This document shows, one piece after another, positions 8,606 through 17,439 of a stretch of 64,000 nucleotides of DNA. Both the position numbers and the translations under genes were made by a program. A model generated the notes under the pieces. It had not been told where the DNA came from and made no database searches. It worked only from the letters and a program-made list of their open reading frames with translations. The stretch is from the NCBI GenBank assembly GCA_015657635.1, contig JACDQM010000167.1:108200-172199 (forward strand), given 5' to 3'. Position 1 is the stretch's first letter, and each line of letters begins with the position of its first letter. The DNA comes from Roseateles sp. (GTDB taxonomy: Bacteria > Pseudomonadota > Gammaproteobacteria > Burkholderiales > Burkholderiaceae_C).

Positions 8606-9262
8606 TCAGGCCTGGGCGGCCGGCTGGCTGGCCGCTGCGCGCTTGCGCGGGGCTGCGGCTTTCTTGGCGACGGGAGCGGCCGGTGCCGCCTTCTTGGCGG
8701 GCGCGGCCTTTTTTGCGGCCGGCTTGGCAGCCGTCTTCTTGACTGGAGCTTTGGGCGCAGCTTTGGCGGCCGCCTTCGTCGGGGCCTTCTTCTTTGCGGC
8801 GGCTGAGGCTGCCGGCTTGGCGCTGACCTTGCCGCCCAGCGCGTCGATGCGCGCGATCAGCGCATCGATTTCCTTGGCGGTCGGCACGCCCAGGCGCTTG
8901 AGCGCGCGGGCGACGCGCTCTTCGAAAATGGTTTCGAGCTTGTCCCAATGCTGGCCGGCCTTGCTGCCGACCTCATCGGCCATGCCGCTCATCTTCTGCG
9001 CCACCGCGCCGAGCTTTTCCTCGGCCACCGATTGGGTCTTCTTCTGCAGCTTCATGCCTTCATGCACCAGCGCATCGAAGACCTTGCCGCCTTCGCCCTG
9101 GGCCTTGGCAAAGGCGCCCAGGCCGGCTGCCCAGATCTGCTGTGCCGAGTCGCGCACGCTCTGACCCAGAGCGCCGTCCAGCAATCCGGCGGGCAGACCG
9201 GGAATCGGCGAGCTGGCCGTTGCCTTCTGCTTGGCGGCCATCTTCTGAAGCTTCTTGACCAT
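8606..9262 (-). CDS. PHA granule-associated phasin (PhaF/PhaI-like)
   Basis: The 218-residue product has an N-terminal phasin-like helical region (about residues 25-125: SAQQIWAAGLGAFAKAQGEG, then long amphipathic helices) and a C-terminal tail of about 85 residues built from AAKKKAP/KPAAKK repeats like histone H1. This is the layout of PhaF-type proteins, which coat polyhydroxyalkanoate granules and tether them to the nucleoid. The low-complexity tail is compositionally biased but lies in frame with a clear stop. It is upstream of the patatin-like gene and divergent from the fatty acyl-CoA reductase, forming a small storage-lipid locus. Confidence 0.85.
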   Translation of the reverse strand: MVKKLQKMAAKQKATASSPIPGLPAGLLDGALGQSVRDSAQQIWAAGLGAFAKAQGEGGKVFDALVHEGMKLQKKTQSVAEEKLGAVAQKMSGMADEVGSKAGQHWDKLETIFEERVARALKRLGVPTAKEIDALIARIDALGGKVSAKPAASAAAKKKAPTKAAAKAAPKAPVKKTAAKPAAKKAAPAKKAAPAAPVAKKAAAPRKRAAASQPAAQA

Positions 9263-9461
9263 ATCGACTGTCCTTTATCGGTGAGTGGCAGGCGGCCGCG
9301 GCTTGGGCCTGTTTCCACTATAGGCCTGACTGTGGCGTTCAGGCGCAGCGATTCCTAGTGTGCTGGCTCTACCACGGCCCTGGGGAAAGTGCGCAGCAGC
9401 ACCGGCTGGCGCCTGGTCAAGAATCGGACCACAACACGCCCATGCAACGCAGGAGACAGGC

Positions 9462-11465
9462 ATGCAGTATTTCGTCACCGGAGCCACTGGCTTCATCGGC
9501 AAGCGTCTGGTCAAGAAGCTGCTCGCGCGGCGCGGCAGTACCGTCTACTTCCTGCTGCGCGAGGAAAGCCGCGACAAGCTGCCCGAGCTGCTGAACTTCT
9601 GGGGCGTCAGCAAGACGCGCGCGGTGCCGGTGTGGGGCGATCTCACCAGCAAGAAGCTGGGCGTGGCGGCCGATCAGATCAAGGCCTTGAAGGGGCAGAT
9701 CGACCACCTCTACCACCTGGCCGCCGTCTACGACCTGAAGGCCGACGAGGAGAGCCAGGTCAAGACCAATATCGAAGGCACGCGCGCCATGGTGGAGTTT
9801 GCACAGGCCATCGATGCCGGCCATGTGCACCATGTCTCGTCCATCGCCGCCGCCGGCCTCTACGAAGGCGTGTTCCGCGAAGACATGTTCAGCGAGGCCG
9901 AAGGGCTGGACCACCCCTACTTCATGACCAAGCACGAGAGCGAGAAGATCGTGCGCAAGGAGTGCAAGAAGCCCTGGACCGTCTACCGCCCGGCCATGGT
10001 GGTGGGCGACTCGCACACCGGCGAGATGGACAAGGTGGACGGCCCCTACTACTTCTTCAAGCCGATCCAGCGCCTGCGCCAGATCCTGCCGCCGTGGATG
10101 CCGGCCGTGGGCCTGGAGGGCGGGCGCGTCAACATCGTGCCGGTGGACTACGTGGTGGCGGTGCTCGATCACATCAGCCACCACAGCCGCAAGAGCGGCG
10201 GCTGCTTCCACATCGTCGATCCGGTGGGCTACCGCGTCGGCGATGTGCTGGACATCTTCTCCAAGGCCGGCCATGCGCCGAAGATGAACCTGTTCATCAA
10301 CGCGGCGCTACTGGGCTTCATTCCGAAGAGCGTCAAGAAGGGCCTGATGGCGCTGGCGCCGGTGCGTCGCATCCGCCATGCGGTGATGAAGGACCTGGGC
10401 CTGCCCGAGGACATCCTCACCTTCATTAACTACCCGACGCGTTTCGACTGCCGCGAGACCGAGGCAGCGCTGAAGGGCTCGGGCATCAGCTGCCCGAATC
10501 TGCACGACTACGCCTGGCGGCTGTGGGACTACTGGGAACGCCATCTGGACCCGGACCTCTTCATCGACCGCAGCCTGAAGGGCGCCACCGGCGGCAAGGT
10601 GGTGCTGGTCACCGGCGGCTCGTCCGGCATCGGCCTGGCGGCGGCCAAGAAGTTTGCCGAGGCCGGCGCCATCACGCTGATCTGCGCGCGTGACGAGGAC
10701 AAGCTGGCCGAGGCAGTGAAGGAGATCCGCGAGTTCGCCGGCCCGAAGGCGCAGGTGCACAGCTTCTCTGCCGACATCGCCGATGAAGCCAGCTGCGCTG
10801 CGCTGATGGCCTGGATCCACGAGAACTTCGGCGGCGTCGATTTCCTGATCAACAACGCCGGCCGCTCGATCCGCCGCGCCATCGAAAGCAGCTACGACCG
10901 CTTCCACGACTACCAGCGCACGATGGACCTGAACTACTTCGGCTGCCTGCGCGTCACGATGGGCCTGCTGCCCGGTATGGTCGCCAAGAAGAAGGGCCAT
11001 GTGGTCAACATCTCCAGCATCGGCGTTCTGACCAATGCGCCGCGCTTCTCGGCCTATGTGGCCAGCAAGGCCGCGCTGGACGCCTGGACGCGCTGCGCCT
11101 CCAGCGAGTACGCGGACCTGGGCATCACCTTCACCACCATCAATATGCCGCTGGTGCGCACGCCGATGATCGCGCCCACCAAGATCTACAACAACGTGCC
11201 GACGCTGAGCCCGGAAGAGGCCGCCGACATGGTGGCGCAGGCCTGCATCGCCAAGCCGGTGCGCATCGCCACCCGCCTGGGCGTGACCGGCGAACTGATG
11301 CATTCGCTGATGCCGCGCGTGGCGCAGATCGTGATGAACACCAGCTTCCGCATGTTCCCCGACAGCGATGCCGCCAAGGGCGACGCAGCGGGCAAGGGTG
11401 GCAAGCCGCAGCTCTCGCCCGAGGCGATCGCGCTGCAGCAGATGATGCGGGGCATTCACTTCTGA
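9462..11465 (+). CDS. Two-domain fatty acyl-CoA reductase (Marinobacter type)
   Basis: The 667-residue protein joins two Rossmann reductase domains. The N-terminal extended SDR has TGATGFIG at residues 6-13 and active-site Y153xxxK157 (YFMTK). The C-terminal classical SDR has TGGSSGIG near residue 386, NNAGRSIRR, and YVASK near residue 532. Length, domain order and long conserved stretches (TNIEGTRA, HVSSIAAAGL, EMDKVDGPYYFFK) match, from memory, the Marinobacter alcohol-forming acyl-CoA reductase, which reduces acyl-CoA via aldehyde to fatty alcohol with NADPH. That activity feeds wax-ester synthesis. The ATG at 9462 follows AGGAGA and starts the first glycine motif; an upstream in-frame extension is unlikely. 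Neighbours are PHA and lipase genes. Confidence 0.88.
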   Translation: MQYFVTGATGFIGKRLVKKLLARRGSTVYFLLREESRDKLPELLNFWGVSKTRAVPVWGDLTSKKLGVAADQIKALKGQIDHLYHLAAVYDLKADEESQVKTNIEGTRAMVEFAQAIDAGHVHHVSSIAAAGLYEGVFREDMFSEAEGLDHPYFMTKHESEKIVRKECKKPWTVYRPAMVVGDSHTGEMDKVDGPYYFFKPIQRLRQILPPWMPAVGLEGGRVNIVPVDYVVAVLDHISHHSRKSGGCFHIVDPVGYRVGDVLDIFSKAGHAPKMNLFINAALLGFIPKSVKKGLMALAPVRRIRHAVMKDLGLPEDILTFINYPTRFDCRETEAALKGSGISCPNLHDYAWRLWDYWERHLDPDLFIDRSLKGATGGKVVLVTGGSSGIGLAAAKKFAEAGAITLICARDEDKLAEAVKEIREFAGPKAQVHSFSADIADEASCAALMAWIHENFGGVDFLINNAGRSIRRAIESSYDRFHDYQRTMDLNYFGCLRVTMGLLPGMVAKKKGHVVNISSIGVLTNAPRFSAYVASKAALDAWTRCASSEYADLGITFTTINMPLVRTPMIAPTKIYNNVPTLSPEEAADMVAQACIAKPVRIATRLGVTGELMHSLMPRVAQIVMNTSFRMFPDSDAAKGDAAGKGGKPQLSPEAIALQQMMRGIHF

Positions 11466-11519
11466 AGTTATTCGCGACTGCGGGACAATGCGGGCTGATC
11501 CATTCATTCGAGGCCAGCC

Positions 11520-11798
11520 ATGAGCATGAAACGTACCGACCTCGAGAAGAAGCTGGCCAAGAAGCTGGACGGCCGGCTGAAGTCCAGCCTGCCGCCGCAG
11601 CGTTTTGCGCAGGGCGCCGCTGCTGCGGCACAAGACACCAAGGCCAAGAAGGAGGCCGCGCCCAAGCTGGTGCCGCTGGCCTGCCGCCTGCCCGCCGATC
11701 TGGTGGCGCGCCTGCGCGAACGCGCCGTGGCGCATGAAGGCGGCATCCACGGCCTGATGACCGAGGCGGCCGAGGCCTGGCTCGCCAAGAAGGCCTGA
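11520..11798 (+). CDS. Small basic protein with possible RHH-like C terminus
   Basis: The 92-residue product is lysine-rich at the N terminus (MKRTDLEKKLAKKLDGRL). Its C-terminal half reads PLACRLPADLVARLRERAVA, then HGLMTEAAEAWLAKKA, a strand-helix-helix pattern like ribbon-helix-helix DNA-binding proteins. I do not recognise a named family. It follows the reductase by about 55 bases on the same strand, so it may share its transcript. The ATG at 11520 and the one at 11526 are both possible starts. Confidence 0.6.
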   Translation: MSMKRTDLEKKLAKKLDGRLKSSLPPQRFAQGAAAAAQDTKAKKEAAPKLVPLACRLPADLVARLRERAVAHEGGIHGLMTEAAEAWLAKKA

Positions 11799-11840
11799 GC
11801 GGCGGGAACTTGCGCCGGCGCAAAGGCAGGGGAGTGTGCG

Positions 11841-11859
11841 GATAAGAGTGATTCGCATT
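11841..11859. promoter_or_regulatory. Fur-box-like operator upstream of feoAB
   Basis: GATAAGAGTGATTCGCATT lies 20 bases before the feoA ATG. Its reverse complement AATGCGAATCACTCTTATC resembles the 19-bp Fur consensus built on GATAAT/ATTATC dyads, with several mismatches. The position would let iron-loaded Fur block the feoAB promoter. This is inference from pattern and context. Confidence 0.55.
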
Positions 11860-11878
11860 TGCGGCTATCATCGCCGCC

Positions 11879-12175
11879 ATGAGTTCCGTTCTTCCTTCCG
11901 CCGCCGCTGCGCCGGCCTCTTGCCTGCCGCCGCCGGCCACGCTCGATCAGCTGGCCAGCGGCCAGCGCGCCCGCGTGCGCGGCCTGGCGGTGCCTGCTCA
12001 ACTGCCTGAATGGAGCCGCCAGCTGCAAGACCTGGGCTTTGTGCCCGGGGCCGAGGTGCAGCTGCTGCGCCGTTCGGTCTGGGGTGATCCGCTGGTGGTG
12101 GGCGTGGAGGGCAGCCGTTTCGCGCTGCGCCGCGCTGAAGCCCAGTGCGTGCAGATCGAGGCGCTGCCAGCATGA
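11879..12175 (+). CDS. feoA: Ferrous iron transport protein FeoA
   Basis: The 98-residue cytosolic protein has the FeoA SH3-like domain from about residue 20: LDQLASGQRARVRGL, then LGFVPGAEVQLLRRS and VVGVEGSRFALRRAEA. FeoA modulates FeoB, the ferrous iron permease. The N-terminal 20 residues are a proline/alanine-rich extension. Its stop overlaps the feoB ATG (ATGA), so the genes are translationally coupled. A Fur-like site precedes it. Confidence 0.92.
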   Translation: MSSVLPSAAAAPASCLPPPATLDQLASGQRARVRGLAVPAQLPEWSRQLQDLGFVPGAEVQLLRRSVWGDPLVVGVEGSRFALRRAEAQCVQIEALPA

Positions 12176-14049
12176 GCGCCGAGGCCGTCATCCATGTCCA
12201 CCGCGGCGGGCCGCTGGTGGCGCTGCTGGGCAATCCCAACTGCGGCAAGACCTCGCTGTTCAACCGCCTGACCGGCAGCCATCAGAAGGTGGCCAACTAC
12301 GCCGGCGTCACGGTGGAGCGCAAGGAAGGGCGTTTCGCCAGCGCGGCCGGCAAGGCCTTGCGCCTGCTGGACCTGCCGGGCGCCTACAGCCTCTATCCGC
12401 GCAGCACGGATGAGCGCGTCACCGTGGACGTGCTGCGCGGCCAGGCCCGCGGCGAGAAGCGGCCCGACCTGCTGCTGTGCGTGGTGGACGCCTCCAATCT
12501 GCGCCGCCACCTGCGCCTGGTGCTGGCCGCCCGCCGCCTGGGCCTGCCCTGCGTGGTGCTGCTGAACATGGCCGATGTGGCTGAACGCCGCGGCCTGCAG
12601 CTGGACCCGGCGGCGCTGGCGCGCGAGCTGGGCGTGCCGGTGCTGCGCCTGGTGGCCGTCAGCGGCGAGGGCGTGGCCGAGCTGCGCACGTTGCTCGACC
12701 AGCCGCAGGTCTGGCAGGCGCCAGCCGCCTTGCCTGCCGATGAGGGAGATGAAGCCGGCGACCACCAGCGCGTGCAGGCGCTGCTGGATCGCCTGGGCCT
12801 GGCCCAGAGCCTGCCCGAGACCGGCAGCGACCGCCTCGACCGCGTGCTGCTGCACCCGGTGCTGGGGCCGGCGCTGCTGGCCCTGCTGCTGTTCCTGATC
12901 TTCCAGGCCGTGTTCTCCTGGGCCGAGGCACCGATGAACGCGATCGAGGCCAGCACTGGCTGGCTGGGCGAGCAGCTGTCCGCGCAGCTGCCGCAGGGCT
13001 GGCTGCGCAGCCTGTTGGTGGACGGCCTGCTGGCCGGCGTCGGCGGCGTGCTGGTATTCCTGCCGCAGATCCTGATCCTGTTCTTCTTCATCCTGGTGCT
13101 TGAAGAGTCGGGCTATCTGCCGCGCGCGGCCTGGCTGCTGGACCGGCTGATGGGCAGCCTGGGCCTGTCGGGGCGCAGCTTCATTCCGCTGCTGTCCAGC
13201 TTTGCCTGCGCCATTCCCGGCGTGATGGCCACGCGCAGCATCTCCAACCCACGCGACCGCTGGGTGACCATGGCCCTGGCCCCGCTGATGACCTGCTCGG
13301 CGCGGCTGCCGGTGTATGCCTTGCTGATCGGCGCTTTCATCCCGCAGCGCAGCCTGGCCGGCGGCTGGGTGGAGCTGCAGGGCCTGGTGCTGTTCGGGCT
13401 CTATCTGGCCGGCATCGTCGGCGCGGCCGGCGTGGCCTGGCTGCTGAAGCTGTTTGGCGGTGGCGGCCAGGTGCGCACGCTGATGATGGAGCTGCCGGCC
13501 TACCATTGGCCGCGGCTGTTGAACGTCGCGCTGGGGCTGTGGCAGCGCGCGCTGGTGTTCCTGAAGCGGGTCGGCTCCATCATCCTGATCATGTCGCTGG
13601 TGATCTGGGCGCTGGCCAGCTTTCCCGCCGGGCCGGAAGGCGCACCGGCCATCGAGGCCAGCCTGGCCGGTCAACTGGGCCGCGCGATGGCGCCGCTGTT
13701 CGAACCCATCGGCTTCAACTGGCAGATCTCGGTGGCCCTGGTGCCCGGCTTGGCGGCGCGCGAGGTGGCCGTCAGCGCGCTGGCCACGGTCTACGCGCTG
13801 TCGGATGCCGGCGCGGAGGACGCCGCCGGCGCGCTGGGGCCGCTGATCGGCGCGCAGTGGAGCGTGGCCACGGGCCTGGCGCTGCTGGCCTGGTATGTGT
13901 TCGCGCCGCAATGCCTGGCCACGCTGGCGGCCATCCGGCGCGAGACCGGCAGCTGGCGCTTCCCGCTGCTGCTGGCAGCCGGCCTGTTCGGCCTGGCTTA
14001 TCTGGCAGCCTTCATCGTGTTCAGGCTGGCCACGGCGCTGGGAGGCTGA
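12172..14049 (+). CDS. feoB: Ferrous iron transporter FeoB
   Basis: The 625-residue inner-membrane Fe(II) transporter has an N-terminal G domain: G1 GNPNCGKTS (residues 17-25), G2 region NYAGVTVERKEG, G3 DLPGAYSL and G4 NMAD. Two Gate domains with a nucleoside-recognition pattern follow (LLSSFACAIPGVMATR and PGLAAREVAVSAL). It is shorter than E. coli FeoB (773 aa) but matches short betaproteobacterial forms. The start is the ATG overlapping feoA; a longer reading from 12145 lies inside feoA. No feoC is seen. The next gene is convergent and only 9 bases away. Confidence 0.95.
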   Translation: MSAEAVIHVHRGGPLVALLGNPNCGKTSLFNRLTGSHQKVANYAGVTVERKEGRFASAAGKALRLLDLPGAYSLYPRSTDERVTVDVLRGQARGEKRPDLLLCVVDASNLRRHLRLVLAARRLGLPCVVLLNMADVAERRGLQLDPAALARELGVPVLRLVAVSGEGVAELRTLLDQPQVWQAPAALPADEGDEAGDHQRVQALLDRLGLAQSLPETGSDRLDRVLLHPVLGPALLALLLFLIFQAVFSWAEAPMNAIEASTGWLGEQLSAQLPQGWLRSLLVDGLLAGVGGVLVFLPQILILFFFILVLEESGYLPRAAWLLDRLMGSLGLSGRSFIPLLSSFACAIPGVMATRSISNPRDRWVTMALAPLMTCSARLPVYALLIGAFIPQRSLAGGWVELQGLVLFGLYLAGIVGAAGVAWLLKLFGGGGQVRTLMMELPAYHWPRLLNVALGLWQRALVFLKRVGSIILIMSLVIWALASFPAGPEGAPAIEASLAGQLGRAMAPLFEPIGFNWQISVALVPGLAAREVAVSALATVYALSDAGAEDAAGALGPLIGAQWSVATGLALLAWYVFAPQCLATLAAIRRETGSWRFPLLLAAGLFGLAYLAAFIVFRLATALGG

Positions 14050-14058
14050 GCCCCGCGC

Positions 14059-15096
14059 TCAAAAGCCCTCCAGCACCAGCTTGCCGCGTTGGCGCTGGCT
14101 CTCCTGCTGCGCATGGGCACGCTTCAGGGTCGCCGCGTTGATGGGACCCATCACCTCGGCCAGGGTGCTGCGCAGCTGGCCGGCATCCACCAGACGCGCC
14201 ACCTCGGCCAGCAGGCGGCCCTGCTCGGCGATGTCGTGCGTGCCGTGCATGGAGCGGGTGAACATCATCTCCCAGTGCAAGGACAAGGCCTTGCCCTTGA
14301 GCGCCATCACATCGATGTCGCCGGGGCCGAAGTCGTCGATCAGGCCCAGGCGGCCTTGTGGCTCCAAGGCCGCCACCAGATCGGCGAAATGCGCCGGCGT
14401 GTGCGTCAGGCTGGCGGCATAGCGCAGCGGTGGCAGGCCCTGCTCGGCCTGCAGGCGCGCGATCTGCGGGGCCAAGGGCTGGCGGTGGCTGATCACGTGA
14501 TGAGCACCCAGCTCGCGCAGCCAGGCCCCGCCCGCGCCCTCAGGCTCGGAACTCGTGCCCACCACCATCAGATGCGGCAGCTGGCGGGCCAGCTGCACGA
14601 GGATGGAGCCCACGCCGCCGGCCGCGCCGGTCACCAGCAGGCTGACCGGGCGCTCCGGCTGCTGCTGCACCTGCAGGCGGTCGTGGAGCAGCTCCCAGGC
14701 GGTGATGGCGGTCAGGGGGAGGGCGGCGGCCTCGGCGTCGCTGAGCGAGGCCGGAGCACGGGCCGCGATGCGGTGGTCGACGGCTTGGTGCTGCGCATTG
14801 CTGCCGGGGCGGTTGATGTCGCCCGCGTACCAGACCCGGTCGCCCAGGTCGAAGCCCCGCACCTCGGCGCCAAGGGCGCGCACCACGCCCACTGCGTCCC
14901 AACCCAGCACCACGGGGGCTTGGCCATCGGTGCTGGCGCGGCGCAGGCGCAACTTGGTGTCCACCGGGTTGAGGGCGATGGCGCGCACCTCAACCAGCAG
15001 GTCTTGCGGGCCCGGCGTGGGCGTGGGCAGCTCCAGGTCCAGCAGGGACTCCGGGTCGTTGATGGGCAGGCTCTTGAAGTAACCGACGGCTTTCAT
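14059..15096 (-). CDS. Zinc-type alcohol dehydrogenase / quinone oxidoreductase family protein
   Basis: The 345-residue MDR-superfamily reductase begins MKAVGYFKSLPINDPESL. It has the GroES-like N domain (EVRAIALNPVDTKLR, VLGWDAVGVV, GDRVWYAGD) and the Rossmann motif VTGAAGGVGSILVQLAR near residues 150-166. Catalytic-zinc cysteines are absent, which fits the NADPH:quinone reductase/zinc-binding-ADH-like class. The ATG at 15096 follows GGAGAAG; in-frame sequence upstream is not needed. It is divergent from a LysR regulator across 99 bases, the usual arrangement of a LysR target. The substrate is unknown; homologues act on quinones or reactive enones. Confidence 0.88.
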   Translation of the reverse strand: MKAVGYFKSLPINDPESLLDLELPTPTPGPQDLLVEVRAIALNPVDTKLRLRRASTDGQAPVVLGWDAVGVVRALGAEVRGFDLGDRVWYAGDINRPGSNAQHQAVDHRIAARAPASLSDAEAAALPLTAITAWELLHDRLQVQQQPERPVSLLVTGAAGGVGSILVQLARQLPHLMVVGTSSEPEGAGGAWLRELGAHHVISHRQPLAPQIARLQAEQGLPPLRYAASLTHTPAHFADLVAALEPQGRLGLIDDFGPGDIDVMALKGKALSLHWEMMFTRSMHGTHDIAEQGRLLAEVARLVDAGQLRSTLAEVMGPINAATLKRAHAQQESQRQRGKLVLEGF

Positions 15097-15195
15097 GCTA
15101 ATGCTTCTCCTGATGTGCCACGACATGGGCACGATGACGAATCTTGGGGCTTGGGGCAGAATCAATGAAGACGCACTAATCGCTATCAGTTTCAA

Positions 15196-16197
15196 ATGGA
15201 AATTGAAAATGTCCAGGAGCTACGCCTGCTGGTGGAATGCGCCCGCGGCGGCAGCCTGAGCGCGGCGGCGGTCGAGTTGCAGATCACCCCGGCCGCGGCC
15301 AGCGCCTTGCTCAAGCGCCTGGAGGCGCGCCTTGGCGTGCGCCTGGCCGAGCGCAGCACGCGAGCCCTGCGGCTCACACCGGCGGGTGAGCAGCTGCGCG
15401 ACTATGCGCAGCGCGTGCTGGAGCTGCTGGCAGAGGGCGTGGCCCAGCTCAGCGAGGGCGGGGCCGCGCCCGGGCGTGCCGGATCCGCTGCGGCGGCGTT
15501 GCGCGGTCGCATCCGCGTGAGCGGCTCCAGCGATCTGACGCGGCGGGTGCTGCTGCCCCTGCTGGATGACTTCCTGGCCCGGCATCCTGGTGTTGAGCTG
15601 CAGCTGCAGGTGGGAGACTCCCTCTTGGACGTGGTGCGCGACCAGGTAGACCTGGCGCTGCGCTACGGCGAGTTGGCTGACTCGGGCCTGGTGGCTCGCC
15701 AGCTCTGGATCGGCCGTCGCCTGCTGGTGGCCGCGCCCGACTACCTGAAGCGCCGCGGCTGGCCCCGCCATCCGCATGAGCTGGACGGGCATGAGTGCTT
15801 GCGCTTCAAGATCGGCAATCGGCTGGAACGGGAGTGGGTCTTCTGGCCGCGTGGGGCGCCTCAGGGCGCGCCGCTGGTGGTGGCGGTCAAGGGCCAGCGC
15901 AGTGCGGACGATGGCAGCATCGCCCATCAATGGGCGCTGGAGGGCAAGGGCCTGAGCTACAAGAGCGAGCTGGACGTGCGCGACAGCCTGGCGAGCGGTG
16001 CCTTGGTGGAGGTGCTGCCCGACTGGGTCGGCCGCCCCATGCCCCTGCATGCGGTGCTGCCCAGCCAGCGCTTTCTTCCTCTGCGGCTGCGGGCCCTGGT
16101 GGACCATCTGGCCCAAGGGCTGGCCGCGCCATCGCCGGCGCCGCCGCAGGCCCTTGCGGCTCGGGGGCGGGGCAGGCGCTTGTCGTTCACTCCATGA
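15196..16197 (+). CDS. LysR family transcriptional regulator
   Basis: The 333-residue protein has an N-terminal winged HTH (VECARGGSLSAAAVELQITP, then ALLKRLEARLGVRLAERST) and a LysR substrate-binding domain from about residue 95 (GRIRVSGSSDLTRRVLLPLL). It resembles regulators of the divergently transcribed MDR oxidoreductase, as in many qor/LysR pairs. The C terminus has an extra about 30-residue proline/arginine-rich tail. The effector is unknown. The shared 99-base intergenic region should contain its operator, but I could not single one out with confidence. Confidence 0.9.
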   Translation: MEIENVQELRLLVECARGGSLSAAAVELQITPAAASALLKRLEARLGVRLAERSTRALRLTPAGEQLRDYAQRVLELLAEGVAQLSEGGAAPGRAGSAAAALRGRIRVSGSSDLTRRVLLPLLDDFLARHPGVELQLQVGDSLLDVVRDQVDLALRYGELADSGLVARQLWIGRRLLVAAPDYLKRRGWPRHPHELDGHECLRFKIGNRLEREWVFWPRGAPQGAPLVVAVKGQRSADDGSIAHQWALEGKGLSYKSELDVRDSLASGALVEVLPDWVGRPMPLHAVLPSQRFLPLRLRALVDHLAQGLAAPSPAPPQALAARGRGRRLSFTP

Positions 16198-16376
16198 GGC
16201 GAGGGCTCTGTTCGAGGCGCGCCAGCGGCGCCTACCGCGCGCGGGGGCAGATACATCTGGCCACTGCCTTGGGCGGCTGAGAGCCAAAGTGCGTCCTGCC
16301 TGCCCGGCGTCAAGGGAGCCGGGCTCGGACTGCGGCATGATGGCGCACCTGTTTCATTCCTCCCGGGCCCTTGCTG

Positions 16377-17273
16377 ATGCTGAGATTCCTACCTGCTCCG
16401 CTGCGCGGTGCGCTTGCCGCCGTCCTGCTGGGGCTGAATACCGTGATCGGTGTGTCGCTGATGATCGTGCCGGCGCTGATCAAGCTGCTGCTGCCCTTCG
16501 AGGCTGTGCGCAAGCTCTGCACCCGCGTGCTCAGCGGCATCGCCTCCGGCTGGGTGGCCGTCAACAACGGCTGGATCGTGGCGGTCGGCGCCGCGCCCTG
16601 GGATGTGAAGGGCCTGGATGGTCTGCATCAGCGCGGCTGGTACCTGGTCTCGCCCAACCACCAGAGCTGGGTCGACATCCTGGTGCTGCAGCGCGTCTTC
16701 CACGGCCGCATCCCATTCCTGAAGTTCTTCCTCAAGCAGGAGCTGATCTGGGTGCCGGTGATCGGCCTGGCCTGGTGGGCGCTGGACTTCCCCTTCATGA
16801 AGCGCGGCCGCAGCCAGGGCTCGAAGGCGGCCGATATGGCCACCACGCGCCAGGCCTGCGAGAAGTTCAAGAAGCTGCCCACCACGGTGATCAACTTCGT
16901 TGAGGGCACGCGCTTCACCGAGGCCAAGCACGCCAAGCAGAACAGCCCCTACCGCCATCTGCTCAAGCCCAAGATCGGCGCCTTGTGCGTGGCGCTGGCC
17001 ACGATGGGTGAACAGTTCGAGGCGCTGCTCGACGTGACCCTGGTCTACCCCGACGGCCGGCCCACCTTCTGGCACCTGCTGTGCGGCGATGTGGGGCGGG
17101 TGATCGTGCGGGTGCAGCCGCGGCCGATCCCGGCCGAGCTGGTCGGGCGCGACCCGCAGCAAGACCGCAGCCTGCTGGTGCAGACCGGCCGCTGGATCGA
17201 AGCGCAATGGCGCGAGAAGGACGAGCTGATCGAGCAGCTGCGCCGCGAAGCCGGCCTGCCCGAGAAGTCCTAG
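16377..17273 (+). CDS. PlsC-like acyltransferase (YihG type)
   Basis: The 298-residue membrane-associated acyltransferase carries the catalytic H(X)4D motif in NHQSWVDI (about residues 90-98) and the EGTR motif in FVEGTRF (about 180). An N-terminal hydrophobic segment anchors it. This layout matches the YihG/YihG-like lysophospholipid or 1-acylglycerol-3-phosphate acyltransferases. The TAG stop codon is the first three bases of a 167-bp palindromic element, so the very C terminus (PEKS) may have been set by that insertion. ATG 16377 is taken as the start; a TTG six bases upstream is possible. Confidence 0.85.
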   Translation: MLRFLPAPLRGALAAVLLGLNTVIGVSLMIVPALIKLLLPFEAVRKLCTRVLSGIASGWVAVNNGWIVAVGAAPWDVKGLDGLHQRGWYLVSPNHQSWVDILVLQRVFHGRIPFLKFFLKQELIWVPVIGLAWWALDFPFMKRGRSQGSKAADMATTRQACEKFKKLPTTVINFVEGTRFTEAKHAKQNSPYRHLLKPKIGALCVALATMGEQFEALLDVTLVYPDGRPTFWHLLCGDVGRVIVRVQPRPIPAELVGRDPQQDRSLLVQTGRWIEAQWREKDELIEQLRREAGLPEKS

Positions 17274-17439
17274 GAGTCTGCGCGGCAGAAGAGGCGTCCG
17301 CTGCAAACTGACCGCAGCGGTCCATTTTTCACCTGCTTCTTGCCCCATAGCTCGGCTATGGGGCTGCAAATCCGGCGAAAACTGTCCTCGCTGGGGCCAG
17401 CTTTCGCTTTCAACGCCTTCTGCCGCGCAGACTCCTAGG
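17269..17439. repeat. 167-bp palindromic element between two stop codons
   Basis: Perfect 23-bp inverted repeats (17269-17291 and 17417-17439, starting CCTAGGAGTCTGCGCGG) enclose two inner hairpins: CCGCTGC/GCAGCGG at 17298-17320 and GCCCCATAG/CTATGGGGC at 17342-17364. The TAG at the left end is the stop codon of the plus-strand acyltransferase and the TAG at the right end that of the minus-strand SirB2 gene. The end sequence CTAGGAGTCTGCGCGGCA recurs at 54043-54060. Size and architecture match two other elements in the window. It probably also terminates transcription in both directions. Confidence 0.85.
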
